Source: Deroplatys truncata (taxonomy: Eukaryota; Arthropoda; Insecta; Mantodea; Mantidae). From it: DNA of 64,000 nt. Where the stretch lies: NCBI GenBank assembly GCA_030765065.1, contig CM060975.1, forward strand, positions 105,668,094-105,732,093. Reading direction: 5' to 3'. Shown in pieces: positions 1-13,433 of this stretch (its first letter is position 1; each line of letters begins with the position of its first letter). The translations under genes and the position numbers were made by a program. The notes beneath the pieces are model-generated. The model did no database searches and was not told where the DNA came from. It was given only the letters and a program-made list of their open reading frames with translations.

Positions 1-1790
1 TCCCTCTGGCATCATGCACACTGCTGCACATCCTTGTTGGGTTCTGCTTCTTCTTGGTGGGAGGAATTGCAGATGGAAAGTGACGTCCAACAATTTGCGT
101 TAGGGTTGCTTTTGCTGATGGATGGCCCACTGCTTTTGGTGAAAATTCCTCCTTCTGATGTTTGGCAATGAGTTGCTCAGAAACAGCCATGCGAAAGTCG
201 AGGGCATTGTGCTTTCCTCCATGCTTTTTAGTTCCATTTATACCCCACCTTTAACTGCATTGGTCTTATCGGCGACCTTTCCTTTGGAACTTACTGCCTA
301 TTGGCAATGGTGTTAACTTGTGTAACTTGTTGCGTTTCTTGCACTTTGGGTATTTTAATCATTAGATTACACATGCGCATTCACACTCGCATTCATACCT
401 CCAGACTCTGGGGAGAATAGGGAATAATCTTGGCTAGAGAGAAATTTCCACTCCCCAGTCGGGAATTGAACCCGGGACCCCTCACACAGCAGGCAGTTGC
501 TCTATCGACTGAGCTACAGGGCCACTTCCATGTTTTTTGAACAGGACAAAAGCATTCCATATTGCTAATTCCAAGAGGTGAAAAAATATCTTCTTATAGT
601 ACTTTTTGCCCCTCTTGCGTGGCAATGGATTGTTTGCAATGTGCTGATCTACTTTATCCACACCTCCCATTGTATCGTTATAAGCAAATCAGCCACTGGT
701 TTTATAATATCTTTGTTTCTTAATTCCCGTGTCTGCATTTCTGCACTGTGGATAGTGGACAACATGCAGAAGTCTCTTTTGTCTTTCCATTTCAGCGCAG
801 TTTACCTTGCTGGAATGCCCTTTCTTTAGTTTTTTGATACAAAAAGAAGGTGGCATTTCTTTTCTTGTTGGATGCACAGTGCCATACATATGTTCTTTTT
901 GTTAGCAGGTCAGCAAGCTGGGGAAAACTATAATAGTTATCTATAGTCAAGCAGTATACCATGTTTAAGTTCATAATTTGTGATGACATTGGCAGATCTT
1001 TGTATTCTTCTTCGAATTTAGTGTCCTTGCCTACGTAAATAATTATGGACCAAACATATCCAGTAACTGACTCACACAACATGAATGTTTTGATGCCAAA
1101 TGTAGCTCTCTTGAGTGGCAGATATTGGATCTATTCCAGTCGTCCTTTATATAACATCAAGTTTTCATCTATGGTCACGTCCCTTTCTGGAACACAAATA
1201 CTTCTAAATTTAGCTGATAGGTGGCTCACAATAGGCCATACTTTACTCAATTTGTGTTGTGAATGCTTTCTGCATTATAAGTTGCATTGTTGGAAAAATG
1301 TAAATTCTTTTTAAATTTACAAATATCTCTCAAAAAATTGGTGTGGCTAATGTAGCTCTTTTTGTCCAGTACATCTGATATGTGTGTTTTTTTTTAACAA
1401 TGCTTTGCAACAATGTTACAGCAATAAATAGGTACATTTCATCGATTGTTTCCTTCCATGCTGGGATGTTTGTTTGTGTTTTATAGTTGTTAGTCTCGGT
1501 AACCAAAATTTGCATGAATCCGCCATTAATGAATTGTCTAAAATGACATCCTCAATACAGGGTTGAAAATTAATTCCAGGTTTATCTGTAAAAGGAAAAC
1601 ATGTTTGAGCAGGTGGCAGTGGCCTAGAAGGATCTATTTCCCACCACACTCTGCCACTCACAATATCATTCTCAGATGAAACTGATTCATCACTTTCTTT
1701 TTCTGAACTCTCCTCTAGCTTTCTTCTGAACTCTCAGACTCACTAAGTTCAATATTCAACTCTTCTTCACTCCATTTTCATAAAGTGTGA
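1..1790 (-). pseudogene. piggyBac-type transposase remnant (DDE_Tnp_1_7), broken by frameshifts and a SINE
   Basis: Translated right to left, pieces read as a piggyBac transposase. The N-terminal acidic part and DDE fold entry are near 1415-1790. A central part, with VYCLTIDNYYSFPQLADLL, is at 792-1082. The GGVDKVDQ signature, carrying the last catalytic Asp, is near 650-670, followed by KRGKKYYKKIFFHLLELAIWNAF. Beyond a SINE at 230-526 the frame resumes with HGGKHNALDFRMAVSEQLI and HFPSAIPPTKKKQNPTRMC, the run into the Cys-rich C-terminal domain, which leaves the window. Several stops and frame changes make it non-coding. It lies in menin intron 5. Confidence 0.85.
230..526 (-). mobile_element. 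tRNA-derived SINE inserted in the piggyBac remnant
   Basis: The minus strand starts with a tRNA-like head containing an A box (TAGCTCAGTCGATAGAGC) and a B box (GGTTCAATTCC). A ~220-bp body ending in an A-rich region follows. It is bounded by near-identical 12-bp target duplications, tccatgcttttt at 218-229 and tccatgtttttt at 527-538. The interrupted piggyBac frame reads LFKK before it and HGGKHNAL after it. The body resembles the element at 30084-30250. Confidence 0.88.
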
Positions 1791-2094
1791 GGAAGTAACA
1801 CATAAGAAACTGCAAGAGCAGATTGCAACAGAGACCTCTAGTATGAATAAAACACGCCGAAAAATATAAATAAAACTGGCTATTCGGAGACCCTATTGGC
1901 AGAAATATACTTTCAAAATATCAGACCACAGCGAAATCTAGAGAAAAAGTCAAGGGACTACCAAAACACAAGACAGAAGGAGCAAATTCAGCCTTTTAAA
2001 ATGTATGTCAGTTGGAAATAATAAGCGGATTATTCCCGGCATTTTATTTTTTGCCAAAATTAAAAACATGAGTATACTCTGGCTGTTATGTTAA
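1791..2094. other. Intron 5 filler, nothing recognised
   Basis: AT-rich DNA between the piggyBac remnant and the first copy of the ~0.9 kb repeat. It may include the 5' end of the piggyBac element; no inverted repeat or TTAA boundary is clear. Confidence 0.4.
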
Positions 2095-3392
2095 GAGGTT
2101 AAGAATGGATATCTCAAAAATGGCTTATGCAGAAGGGGGGGGAAAAAAAAAGGAAGAAGAAGAAGAAAGAAGAGTTATTTGCAATAAACGTGTATTATAA
2201 AGAGATCTACATTTTTCATATAGTACTTTTTCATCTATTTAACATTTAACAGTTATACAAAATTCCTTCAGAATAAAGTGGACTTCACAGGCTATTCCAC
2301 ATAATTCAAGATACACATTTCATTTGTGATGTACATGTCTTCAATATATGGTATTTTAATCAAAATCGTTAAGAGCCATTTTTGAGAAAATAAAAAAAAT
2401 TGAAAAAATGTTCACGTAAAGGGTAGATTGGGGTGGGGAAATTTTCTTGAAAATCTTGTGTTGCATCTTTGGAAGATACTGAATTTTAATACGACATTTA
2501 GTATTCATCCGACTTTGTTTTCGAGTTATGCTGTCCACAGACAACAGACCTTTTTCTAAAAATCTTGCACATTGCACTCGCATTGCTTTCTCTACTCACT
2601 CTTGTACAAACTATTCTTACCAACACTTATTCTTCTATCTACTTCATGTTCATCGAGATAAACATTTGCAGAAATTGTCTTATTACATAATTTCCCTGTA
2701 GATGCAATGGGATTTGGGAATATTGCTTTAAGCAATAGTCAAATCTTTTAAGAGTGGATCACTTTATAATGGCTTTGAAATTCGGTTCTATTTGTACGTG
2801 CAAGTGAAGAGACTTCTTATTTGAGATAAATAAAAGTGCTTTAAAATGCAAACCACTAACAAGAAATATCTCTGAAATGGTCAACAGCACAAAAAAATTG
2901 TATTTGAATAAATTATGTGCTTTAACAAGATCTACATTACAGTTTATTAGTTGCACAAAAGTCATTTGGAATGAAGGATACTTCAGAAGCTATTTCCAGA
3001 AAATATAAGATGTAAATTTCATTTGTATGAAAATATCTTAAACATATGGTGTTCTAATCAAAATTGTAGTTCGAGTTTTAACCAACTTTTGATTTTGAGT
3101 TATGCTGCTCACAGAGCTGCCCACATGCATGCACATATACATGTCCTTTTTCTAAAAATACTTTTTTTGGGGTTCAGGATGCCTCAAAACATATTTCTGG
3201 TGAAATTTTGACATCAATTTTTGGGTGGAATACATTTTCCCTACTTACTATACTTAGTAGAGAAGGTAAAATATTTTCTTTATTCAGGGGGCCTCAAAAC
3301 ACGTATTTATGGTGAAATCTTGATATCAAATTTTTGGGTGGAATATAATACCTTCTTTACCTATTAGTATGTGGTAGAGAAAGTAAAAAGTT
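2095..3392 (+). repeat. Two tandem copies of the unidentified ~0.9 kb repeat (first truncated)
   Basis: The copy at ~2095-2580 lacks the family's head. It begins with the ATATCTCAAAAATGG motif and runs through CAAGATTTTC-type body sequence. The copy at ~2581-3392 has the head (CTTTCTCTACTC) and the tail (GTGGTAGAGAAAGTAAAA), with GGTCTCAAAACA-like and TTTTTGGGTGGAATA blocks before it. The same blocks in the same order recur at 9260, 10190, 15125 and 15880, and inverted at 17778. Confidence 0.75.
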
Positions 3393-6300
3393 GTACAAGT
3401 AACTTGTAAATGAGGCATTCATACAGAAACTTCAGAGCTGACCAAAACAGGATTTTAAAACTGCTGCTGTATCACTGTGTCCTTGAAGTTGTTACACATT
3501 CACATGTTTGTAGTTCAGCAGCTGAAGTATTAAACATCATTGGCAAGGTTTTCAACATTGAGGTTAGCCAGCTTCAAATTTTACTGCGATGTTACCAAGT
3601 TTCTTTGAATTTTTATAACCGGTTCCAAAAGTAATGCTCCGACGGTAGAGATTACATTGCACTACAATATAATAGTTGCATATGTATGATTTGAGACCAT
3701 GGAACCATTCCTGCTTTCAATTACAACAGAGGACAATACTAAGAAATCTTTCAGCCAATCAGATTTATTTATGCTGTGGAGCACTTATGACACACATGTG
3801 AAATGCATTTCTCCAATATGCTGTTTTGAAATTATTATTAACACCATGGAAATTTATTCAAGATGCTTTATACTGCTTTCTATTCTTTGCATGTTCCGAG
3901 TAAAACACACAGATCAGGAGTGGAACATAAAGTACAAAAATTTGAAATCCTCGCCATTGGTGCTTGGGAAAACCTGGCAGCCATTTTGGACATGAAGCGG
4001 GAAATGGACTATGATATTGAGAGTTGTTTTTACATCAACATTCTTTTACTAAAATTATCAGAGTCCATCTGACTGCCTGTAAAATAGTGAACACTTCTTC
4101 AGCAAGTACATTTTAAATGGCACAGAGAAATGAAAATGCATGAATGAATGTAACATTGAATTTTGTTTAATGTTAAATTTTAAGTGTGTTCTAACAATAA
4201 AACAATTTACAACCTACATGCATTAGCAGGAATTTTCAATTTTTACATTTTTGTTAGTTTACATCACAGTAGTTTTATGTTCTTTTATTGCAAATTTTGT
4301 ATATATTTAAGCCCTACAACGTACTCTGTTGATTCAATGATTTTTAAACATTCAATTCAGAATTTCAAAATTTACAGTCCACCACAAAAATAATAAAATA
4401 TGTTGAAATTTATGGTAGTACTATGGTGTTAAATTTTGTTGAATTGCTTAGTTTCACAACTAAAACAATAACTTTATCACCATCATTATTATTAAAAGGA
4501 TTAACTTAAACCCCTTCATGTTATGGAAAAAAACAGTTCCGTTATCTGCTGTGGTACGGAGCAAATGTGTATGGCTGTTGGCAAGTGCACTGGGATTCAG
4601 TTTTCAGTTGGAAGTAGTTAACGGGGGGGGATTGTTTTCTCCAGTTTTCTTTAAACTTGAAAAGATGAATACTAGGCAACTTCTGTGCCAGCTAGCAATA
4701 AAAGTAGGTGTTAAATCTTTCTGTTAGCATAAACAAATACATAACAGGAGAAACACTTTAGGGTTTAACACTCTTATAAATTATGCTTTTAAATGGTCAC
4801 TGCCAATGGGTTAGTTTAACTCAGTGGTTCTCAAACTGGCAGATGGCCCTAGGGAGGCATGTAAGATTTCCAAAGGGCACAGAGATCTTACTTAGATCTT
4901 ATAAACAGCAACACTGATGATTTTTCAGACATTGTTAATATATAACTGATTTAAAGCTACATTACAAATACATATTAATTCTAACTTATGTAAAATCATC
5001 CATGGAATTTATAGAAATATAACAGTCTCTCAAAATATTTGCTTGCTATATCTAATGGTAACTTATTCAACAGAAGCACTGCAGTAGAATCAGGACTCAT
5101 ATCCATTGGTGCTACTGCTTTTAGGAAAGTCAATATCTTGACAAAATCATAAATCAAGCACCATATAGCAAAACAATGAGTTTTTTTTTTAAAACTCATT
5201 ATATAGTTGCAGAAAAATGACTACTAAAAATAAAATGAATTGTTCATGTGCATTTGAATTAAAATCTTTTCTTAACATTTTCAGGTAAATTAATTAGAAT
5301 GGAAATAAATAATTCAGTCACATGCTAATGATTTTTTTCAATCCAGGACTTTAGAATGGAAGTTACAGTGTTTAACTGAAATTGTTTTTTAACATATTTA
5401 TACATTTCGTTGCAAAGCTTACAAAAGGGGGCACCAGATAGGAAAATTTGGCAAACACTGGTGTAACCCACACCTACACTGGATATTACAATATAAAGAA
5501 AAAAGTTTACACCCTCTTGGAAGTGTTAAGTTCAAAAAGTACTACACAAAACAATGCACAGAAAATTTATTTTAATTTGTGTATAGCTAAACTTCACCCT
5601 TTGTGTTTCCAACTACCAAGGCTTATTAGGAATTTATTTTCAGATCTCTTCTTATATTTTGCATATTGTGGCAGTTCACATTTGCTTCTTTGATTTATGC
5701 ATTATTATAACTTTTGCTAACATGTAAGCTAATAGCAGGTCAACACGAACAATCTGATGTTACTTCCACTAGAGGTAATGATAGCAACCATGCATGTTCC
5801 TTATAAGATAGCTTGAAATTTCAAAATTATTGCATGGTCAGCTGCTACAATGGTGAGTTCCTCAATTGAACATAAGCTTTGGAATTCTTGTGGTTCTAAA
5901 TCATGGCAAATAACATGCACTATTGTTAAGAGCGTAGTATGTGCTTGCAATCTACCTCGCATGAGAATGTGGCTTGGCTGACGTACGACCCTCAACATAT
6001 AGACTACAGGTAAATGATATTTTTGTTATTAAAGTTGTAGTGTTAAAACAGAAATAACTTCTTCCTTTGGTACATTCCTTAACTATTCAGTACACTTATT
6101 AGTTGAGATCCTCAGTTAGGCATACTTAATGATGCCATTTTAGCTATGCCCCCCTATTTGCTGTGGCCACAGTATGAAAAGCCCAGTGAATCTCGTCAAT
6201 TAGTCTATGGCCGTGACACTATTAAATTCTGAAAAAGACTTCAAATAACGTGGGAAAACACATTACACTGAACAGCAATGTATTATATCCAAAAAGTGTA

Positions 6301-6998
6301 CAGTGAATTAAAGTGGAGTATTTATAAATCTGATCCAGTTTATGTAAACACCATATCCATTGTCTTGAAGGTTTAAAATTTCACCATTACATCACTAGTA
6401 ATATTGTAGCAAAAATGTAGCTTTTAAATGTGAATTACAACTACTTAAAATTATTTTATTGGTTTCATTTGTTATACAATATGCAATATATCCTGTAGAG
6501 TGACTTCTTAAGCTATAGACATCTAGGCTTCTTCCACTTGTATAGGAGCTTGAATAATATTTGGCAATTTTCAAATTTGAATTTAGTAGAAAATAAAGGG
6601 TAATCAACTGACTGAATTGTGGCAAGTGTTGCAAGCATGCAAGTCACTAGGAGCAGCAGAGATGAAAGCAACACTATCAAAACAATGTCTTTTGCTCAAT
6701 GATTTCTGCAAAAACTGAACTCAATCAGGGGAAATCGATCTGAAAATCAGTGCTGTCATATGAGAAAAATGGGTAATATGATTACAAGTTGTTAATGGAG
6801 GGATTACCATGCATTGTAGGAATAGGATAAAATATGGGATCAATGGAAATATATGTAAAGTGCAGGATTGTTAAGGTGGGATTTCAGGCCGGAAACCTCA
6901 ACTATTTTGTATTATACTAAATAACCTTTAAATTTCCTTTATAACTGTCAAGATATAAACATATATAAACACTCAAGTATTTTAGGTGATATACTTAC
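3393..6998. other. Menin intron 5 interior, mostly unrecognised
   Basis: 3.6 kb with no confident gene. Between ~3410 and ~4070 the plus strand has weakly coding-like text in shifting frames (for example KFEILAIGAWENLAAILDM near 3940), which looks like a decayed gene or transposon I cannot name. 5801-5998 on the minus strand is open for 65 codons but matches nothing I know. No exon for the menin C-terminus was found. Confidence 0.4.
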
Positions 6999-7495
6999 TC
7001 TCTCTGGTTTTGCAGTAGTTGTTATTGTTGAGATATTCATTGTTCAGGTACTTTATATCCCCTCCTCCACTTTTTCCACTATCAACTTTGTTACACATGA
7101 CAGAGATATTTGCCTCCTTTTTGCAGGTATCATCCTTAATAGTGTTAGTTTTTTCAACCTCTGTGATTTTCCCGGTGGTACCAACAGAGTTGCCTAAGGT
7201 CTCTTCATTGCGGCACCTTATTACCACCTGTGCTCGTACTTCCGCGTCAAATTTGGAAATGGTATTCACCAGTGGCTTTGCCCATCCAATGTGTAACACA
7301 GGTGTAGGACTACCTTCTTCCCACTGACAAATGCCATCATAGAAGCGAAGTAAATAAGCAAAGCATTCTGGATCTTTCAGAATAGAGCGTGCACTATGTC
7401 CAGAACTGACAACCTTCATTATATGAGGTATCAGTTCATTTGCAATTTCCAAGAATTCTTTATAAATTTCTTCATCGTCTCTTGAATAGTTATAC
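6999..7495 (-). CDS. MEN1: Menin exon 5, ending in a non-conserved low-complexity tail
   Basis: 497 bp from a TCTCACAG acceptor to a GTAAGT donor. The first ~75 codons are strongly conserved: [14 protein letters not shown], then [16 protein letters not shown] and [13 protein letters not shown]. The remainder, from about [12 protein letters not shown] on, is Lys/Thr/Asn-rich with [10 protein letters not shown] and matches the variable loop preceding the menin C-terminus. The donor leaves phase 1. Reading past it meets a stop in six codons, at 6982, so a further exon is expected but was not found between 1 and 6900. Confidence 0.92.
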
Positions 7496-8109
7496 CTGTG
7501 AGAGAAAACATGTATGTGTTATGGCAATTAAGGTTCTTTTGGGGGATTATTGGTTTATTAATTGTCAAAATTGAAGTTGCAAGACAGTTACAAGAAGTGC
7601 TTTAAGCCTTTAGAAACTTTGCATTACCAATTACTGGGAACTTAGTGATAGAATAAAATGTAACTAACCACTCTAAATAGATTGGAATCGTTTAATGTAA
7701 TTTATGCATTCCCAAAAAATCATTAATATAATTTTTGGAAAAAATGTTAGTTTGGGCATAGGAGAGCCTGAGGAATTTGTGGAATTGGCTGAATGGCGTA
7801 TAAATGAAAAGTCTTTACATTTAATCGTAAACTTTATAAGCATACTTGGTCTTGCAAAGGGTAGACCATTACATTGTTTCTTGCAAATCTTTTTGAGTTA
7901 TTGTAACTTCACATAAATAAAGCATTTCTGCAAATATTTAAATGCTGGTACAAATATATTGAATATCTGCAGATGAAAAAAATTTAAATTGCATGTGCTC
8001 TTGCACGAACAGCAAAAAAACTCAAAAAATGAAATTTTGGATAAATACCAATCCTTACTTTCCTTTCTAAGAAAATATCCTTAAAAAAAAAAACTGCACG
8101 TGCACACAC

Positions 8110-8180
<71 letters not shown>

Positions 8181-11100
8181 CCTTCATCTAAAATTTTTTC
8201 TTTTTGGATTAGGGGTCTCAAAACGTGTGTTTCTAGTGAAATCTAGATATAGAGTTTTTGGGTGGGATACATTTGCTCTATTATTATAGGTAAGCAGTAG
8301 AAAAGTAGTAATATATCTTGAATTTTCTGTTAAGTCTTCATTCTGAGTAAGTTAGTGTAATTTTATATACCTGCCAACACAAAGAGATATACAAACTTGC
8401 TGCATGAGAAATGTAAATCTTGCTAAAACATACAATTATATCAAATACACAGTGAAAAATAAAACCACTGCTTAACTCATAACAAACTTTATTTATTACG
8501 TGAAATGTGTTACAAGCCTTGCTTTGCAGCTCTGACTTACAAATCACTCGTAACTTGCAACTATCTCATAACTGACTCTCACATTTTCTGTCATTTTATA
8601 GTCCCCTGTTGCTAGACACTTTAATGCAACACTCTAGAATTTATCAGAATGAAGATGCTGGACTTTCTCAAAGAGAAACAGTCAAAGCCTCTTCCAATGT
8701 TTGGCCGACTGTATCATACTGGTTTATTTTCTTTTGTGTTGGAATCTCCTGCATTCAAAACCTTCATCACTGACTTGACCGACTGTATCACACAAGTTCG
8801 GCCTCACTATCTTATGGTATTAATCATTTCCGAGATATTTGTTGCTCTTAGTTTGAATTTTCCAGTACTTTATGTTTATTAAAATGTTTAGTCACTATTA
8901 TTTTATGAAAATAGAGTATGACATTTCAAAGCCAGCACATAGATTTGCAAAACTTTGACCGTTGCTTCAATAACCTGACTCCTCTTGTATCCAAATAAAT
9001 GTATAATGAGATTATTTCTGCCAATGTTTATCTTGATTAACACGAAATATCTAGAAATATAACTTTTGTAATGATAGTTTGTAGAACATATAAAAATAAA
9101 TGATAATGGGTAGAGAAAGTCATATAAATATAAACACTAAAATGTTGTCTTTATTTTCTAGTTGTAAGTACATGGAACTTCTCTAGTACTATAATTACTT
9201 GATCTATAGGATTGGCCAATATTTTTATTGAAATAATGAGTTTGTTGCAAGTGAAAGAAATCAGATCTGATACATTCACATGACTTTCTCTATTCTCTAC
9301 CGTTTATTAGTGGGTATACCAACTAGTCTTACTAAAGCTTATTTTTATATCTACTTCATTTTAGTCCAAATAAACTTTTGCAGAAATAGTTACATTACAC
9401 ATTTCACTATAGATACAAAGGGAACAGCGATAGTCAAATGTTTAAGAACTGGACGCTATACGCTGAGCTTAAAATTCCAAACTGCTTCAATGGAATTGTG
9501 AGAAACAAATGAATGTTGACAGGACTTTAAAGAATGGCTAAGTATTGAACAATTCAATCCATTAATAATGGATATCTTGGAAATGGTTGTTGACACAGGA
9601 AAAGCTATTTGAAATAAATTTTGTGTTACAAAGAGATTTACATTTCTTTTGTAGTATGTTTTCGTCTATTGCTTAAAGTTTACCAGTTATACAAGATTAT
9701 AGAAAATTCCTTCCAAATGAAGAGGACTTCAAAGGCTATTACCAGAAAATTCAAGATATACATTTTATCATGTAAATATCTTTAACATATGGTATTTTAA
9801 ATAAAATCGTAAGAGAAATTTGTTTTAGAAAATCAAAAACTTGGAAAACTTTTCCAAGGGTAGTTTGGGGTAGGCAAAATTTCTTGAAAATCTTTGTGTT
9901 GCATCTTTGGAAGGTACTGAACTTAAATTAAAGTTTGGTGTTGATCCAACTTTTCATTTTTGGATTATGCTGGTCACAGGCAGCCATACACATGAACCTT
10001 TTTATAAAAATGTTTTTTTTTTTTTTTTTTGTATTCAGGGCATCTCAAAGCATGTATTTCTGGTGAAATCTTGATATTGAATGTTTGGGTGGAATGATAT
10101 ACCTTCCCTACCTACCAGGTATGTGGTAGAGAAAATAAAGTACTCCAAACTGTATTTACAGTTTAATGTAAAAACAATCTTTGTTACACTCACATGACTT
10201 TCTCTACTCTTGTACAAACTATTTTTACAAACTCTTATTCTCCATCTATTTCATATTAATCGAGATAGACATTTGCAGAAATGATCTTTTGACATGCAAA
10301 GAGAATTACATTTTACAATAGCGACCAGTTCTAAAAAATATTTGACTATGGCTTAAGGCGTACTGTTCCCCTTGTTTTGTATTTGCAAGGGCAATATAGA
10401 AATACAGTAGCCTTTAAGCATAGACACATCTCTTAATAGCTGGTTGCTATGTGCAGCACCATGCTCTTTGCCACAGATTAATACTCTTTGCATATCCAAG
10501 ACAAAAAAAATGAATAACGAATTCCCATTTGAGAAAATAAGTATTGAAAAATTTAAGGGAATAACAAGCAATATCTCGAAAATGGTTCACTCAACAACAA
10601 AAATGTGTATGACATAAATTGTGTATTTTAACGCGATCTACATTTTTTGTGTAGTAAAATTTTGTCTATCTCTTATGGTTTACCAGTTATGCAAAAGTCA
10701 TTCACGATGAAGAATACTTTTGGAGACATTCCCAGAAAATTCGAGATATACATTTCATTTGTCATAAAAATATCTTAAACATATGATATTTTAATCAAAA
10801 TTGTTACAAATTTTTTTTGAGAAAATTAAAATTTTCGAAAAATGTTCCATGTAAAGGGTAATCTGGAGTGGAGGGATTTTCTTGAAAACCTTCGTGTTGA
10901 ATCTCTGGAAGATACTGAACTTAAATATCAAGTTTGGTGTTTATCCGACTGTTTGCTTCAGAGTTATGCTGTTCACAGACACACACACGGACATGTTTCC
11001 AAAAAGGCTTTTTTTTTGGATTCAGGAGGTCTCAAAACATGTATTTATGGTAAAATCTCGGTATCGAATTTTTGGGTGGAATACAATACTTCCCCTACTT

Positions 11101-13380
11101 AATATACGTAGTAGAGAAAGTAAAAATTATGATTACTGTTTTCCCATTAAAAGCATGTGGATGCATCAACTTGTGTCACTTTAGCCCACCATTCGAGTTA
11201 TTGACACAGGCTGTGAACATTACAAAGAACAAAAATTGCCAACATAGCGACTGGTGACCTTTTAACTGTTCAGCATTAGTTTACTGTATGCCTAGCTTAA
11301 AATCTGAAGAATAAATAAAAATACTTACTGTCTGATTACATCAGCTGCATTTGCCCAGCTCTCAAAAGCTTCTTTATACATTTTATGTCTATAAAAGTAA
11401 CCACCTTGATATGTGTAAGGATACACATGTTGGTTTTTGTAGTATGTTCGTGCTGAAATGGCTGCTTCCTGGAACAAAGTTGAGCATGGAGGTCTTCCTG
11501 CTGTGGGATTGATTTCCTCCAAGTCACTTAGGTTTCCTGGTTAACAAAAACAAGTGGAAGTTATATCAGGGTGTCTGCTGCCTTGAAGATTTAGAATTCC
11601 AGTATATTTCCAGTACAAGTTTTGAAAGAATTCCAATACTGCCTCGAGCCATATTCTAATAAAAATGCAGCAGTATTCAAATGCGTGTTGTGGCTAGCTT
11701 AACATCTTTACTGGTTTTATGTTTCTGCAGCCACATTATATGAAACTGTGTTTATTATTAGCTGCAATACCTGATGTTGCACTGGTGGATTTTTAAATCT
11801 CGAATGATAATTTAATTAAATTTATTCTCTGTATTCTTTATAAAATTATTGTATAATGAATTAAAAGATTTTTTGTGTGCTGAATACTCCCCTTAACCCT
11901 TAGAACTGTTATTTCATAAAATTCCCATTCCATGCTATTCATAATAATGGACTGAAAATTTACTGATATGGGTATGAAATACCTGCAGATTTTGTATTTG
12001 CAATCCTAGCTTTTCAAACAATCTTAAAAACTCTGGAAATGTTGTACAGCTGTAAAAAGAGTTTTAGGGGAGAAAAAGATTATCGAAATTTTGGAGTGAT
12101 TTTTACATAAGATGAAAAATTAGGAAAAAAAATAAAAGTCATGCAAAACAATAACATTAAAAAAAATATTTCTTTGATTAACAAGATTTTCCAAAAACCA
12201 ATTACCTGAAAATTTAATCTGAAATAAATCAATGTTATATGGATATTTCATCCAACTTTTCCATTATGTAATCACAAATTTCAGTATATCCAGTATGGGG
12301 GGAAAAGTATATTTCCTGTACATCCAGTATTAGTGGACGCCCTGATTATGTATGATTAAATGTAATCAAACACTCTGTTAAAACATACAATGCAATTCCA
12401 ATGTAAATTAAAATATTTTCTAATTCATAAATGTATGCATAAACTTGAGGATTTGTAAATATTATATGCATTTATGATAAAGCCAGAAACTTGTAAACCA
12501 AAAGTGAATTAAAATGCATTTTAATTGCTGGTTACCTGTCCTAAATGCCAATATAAAGTATCCCTTATAGTCAGATTAATTTGAAGGAGGATAATGTTTG
12601 CTTTCAATTTGCCAGATCCTATAAAAGCATCAGTAGGTAATTTTAACCAATTAATGGCTGCACTAAAAATGGTACCATGTAATGGTAAATGTAATTTTTG
12701 AGGAATTTTTATCTTTTATAACACAGATTTAGGCACATTTACTAGTACATATTTGATTAAAATGAAACTTTTTTTTTTAACAAAAAATTGCAATGTTCCA
12801 CTGCCCAAAACTTCTAACCCTGTGAAATTCTTGTGTGTTACACTCAAATGGCTTTCTCTACACACTATGGTAAATGTTAAACTTGTGTGTAACACTTTAG
12901 TGGATTGCAACCGATTGACACACGCACACACACAAAAAGTTTCTAGATCATTGAATATAGGCTGGACATCATGCAACATCAGCGAAAATCACCTGTGAAT
13001 TAATATTCTGCAAGATAACATTTCCTCATAGATTGTATCCATGGAACATGTGTTTCATGTTGATATCACCTTGTCACAATCTGTATGTGCGTGTGTGTGT
13101 GATGGAACGATACCACTATTTCTCGATACTTGATACCGTTACCGAGTTTTGAACACCAATACTCAATACTCACTTTATAAAAAACTGTAAAGGCATTGGC
13201 TTGTTCACTGAATTGTGTTCTTATTGGTAGCTTTCTGTATATAAACACATGTAACCAATTAAGTATTGTGTGCTAATTCTGAAATTGTTCCTGTTTGACA
13301 TTCTCAAATTGGCAATTTTTTTTTATCTTGATAATACCACCGGTTATATATGCCCTACTGTTAATCAAGGCGGCGGCGGC

Positions 13381-13433
<53 letters not shown>

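Noticed and set aside
451-525. tRNA gene on the minus strand
   Set aside because: The A and B boxes are good, but the tRNA-like head continues into a repeat body and is bounded by target duplications. It is the head of a SINE. The same applies to 30084, 33570 and 53410.
3410-4072. Host gene exon(s) on the plus strand
   Set aside because: The text looks weakly coding in three frames but has stops and no splice structure or family match; at best a decayed element.
4518-4727. Small 69-residue gene
   Set aside because: Isolated, no splice sites, no family match and no conserved context; expected by chance in 64 kb.
5801-5998. Terminal menin exon
   Set aside because: It is open for 65 codons on the correct strand, but the translation shows no menin C-terminal pattern and no suitable acceptor in phase 1 was evident.
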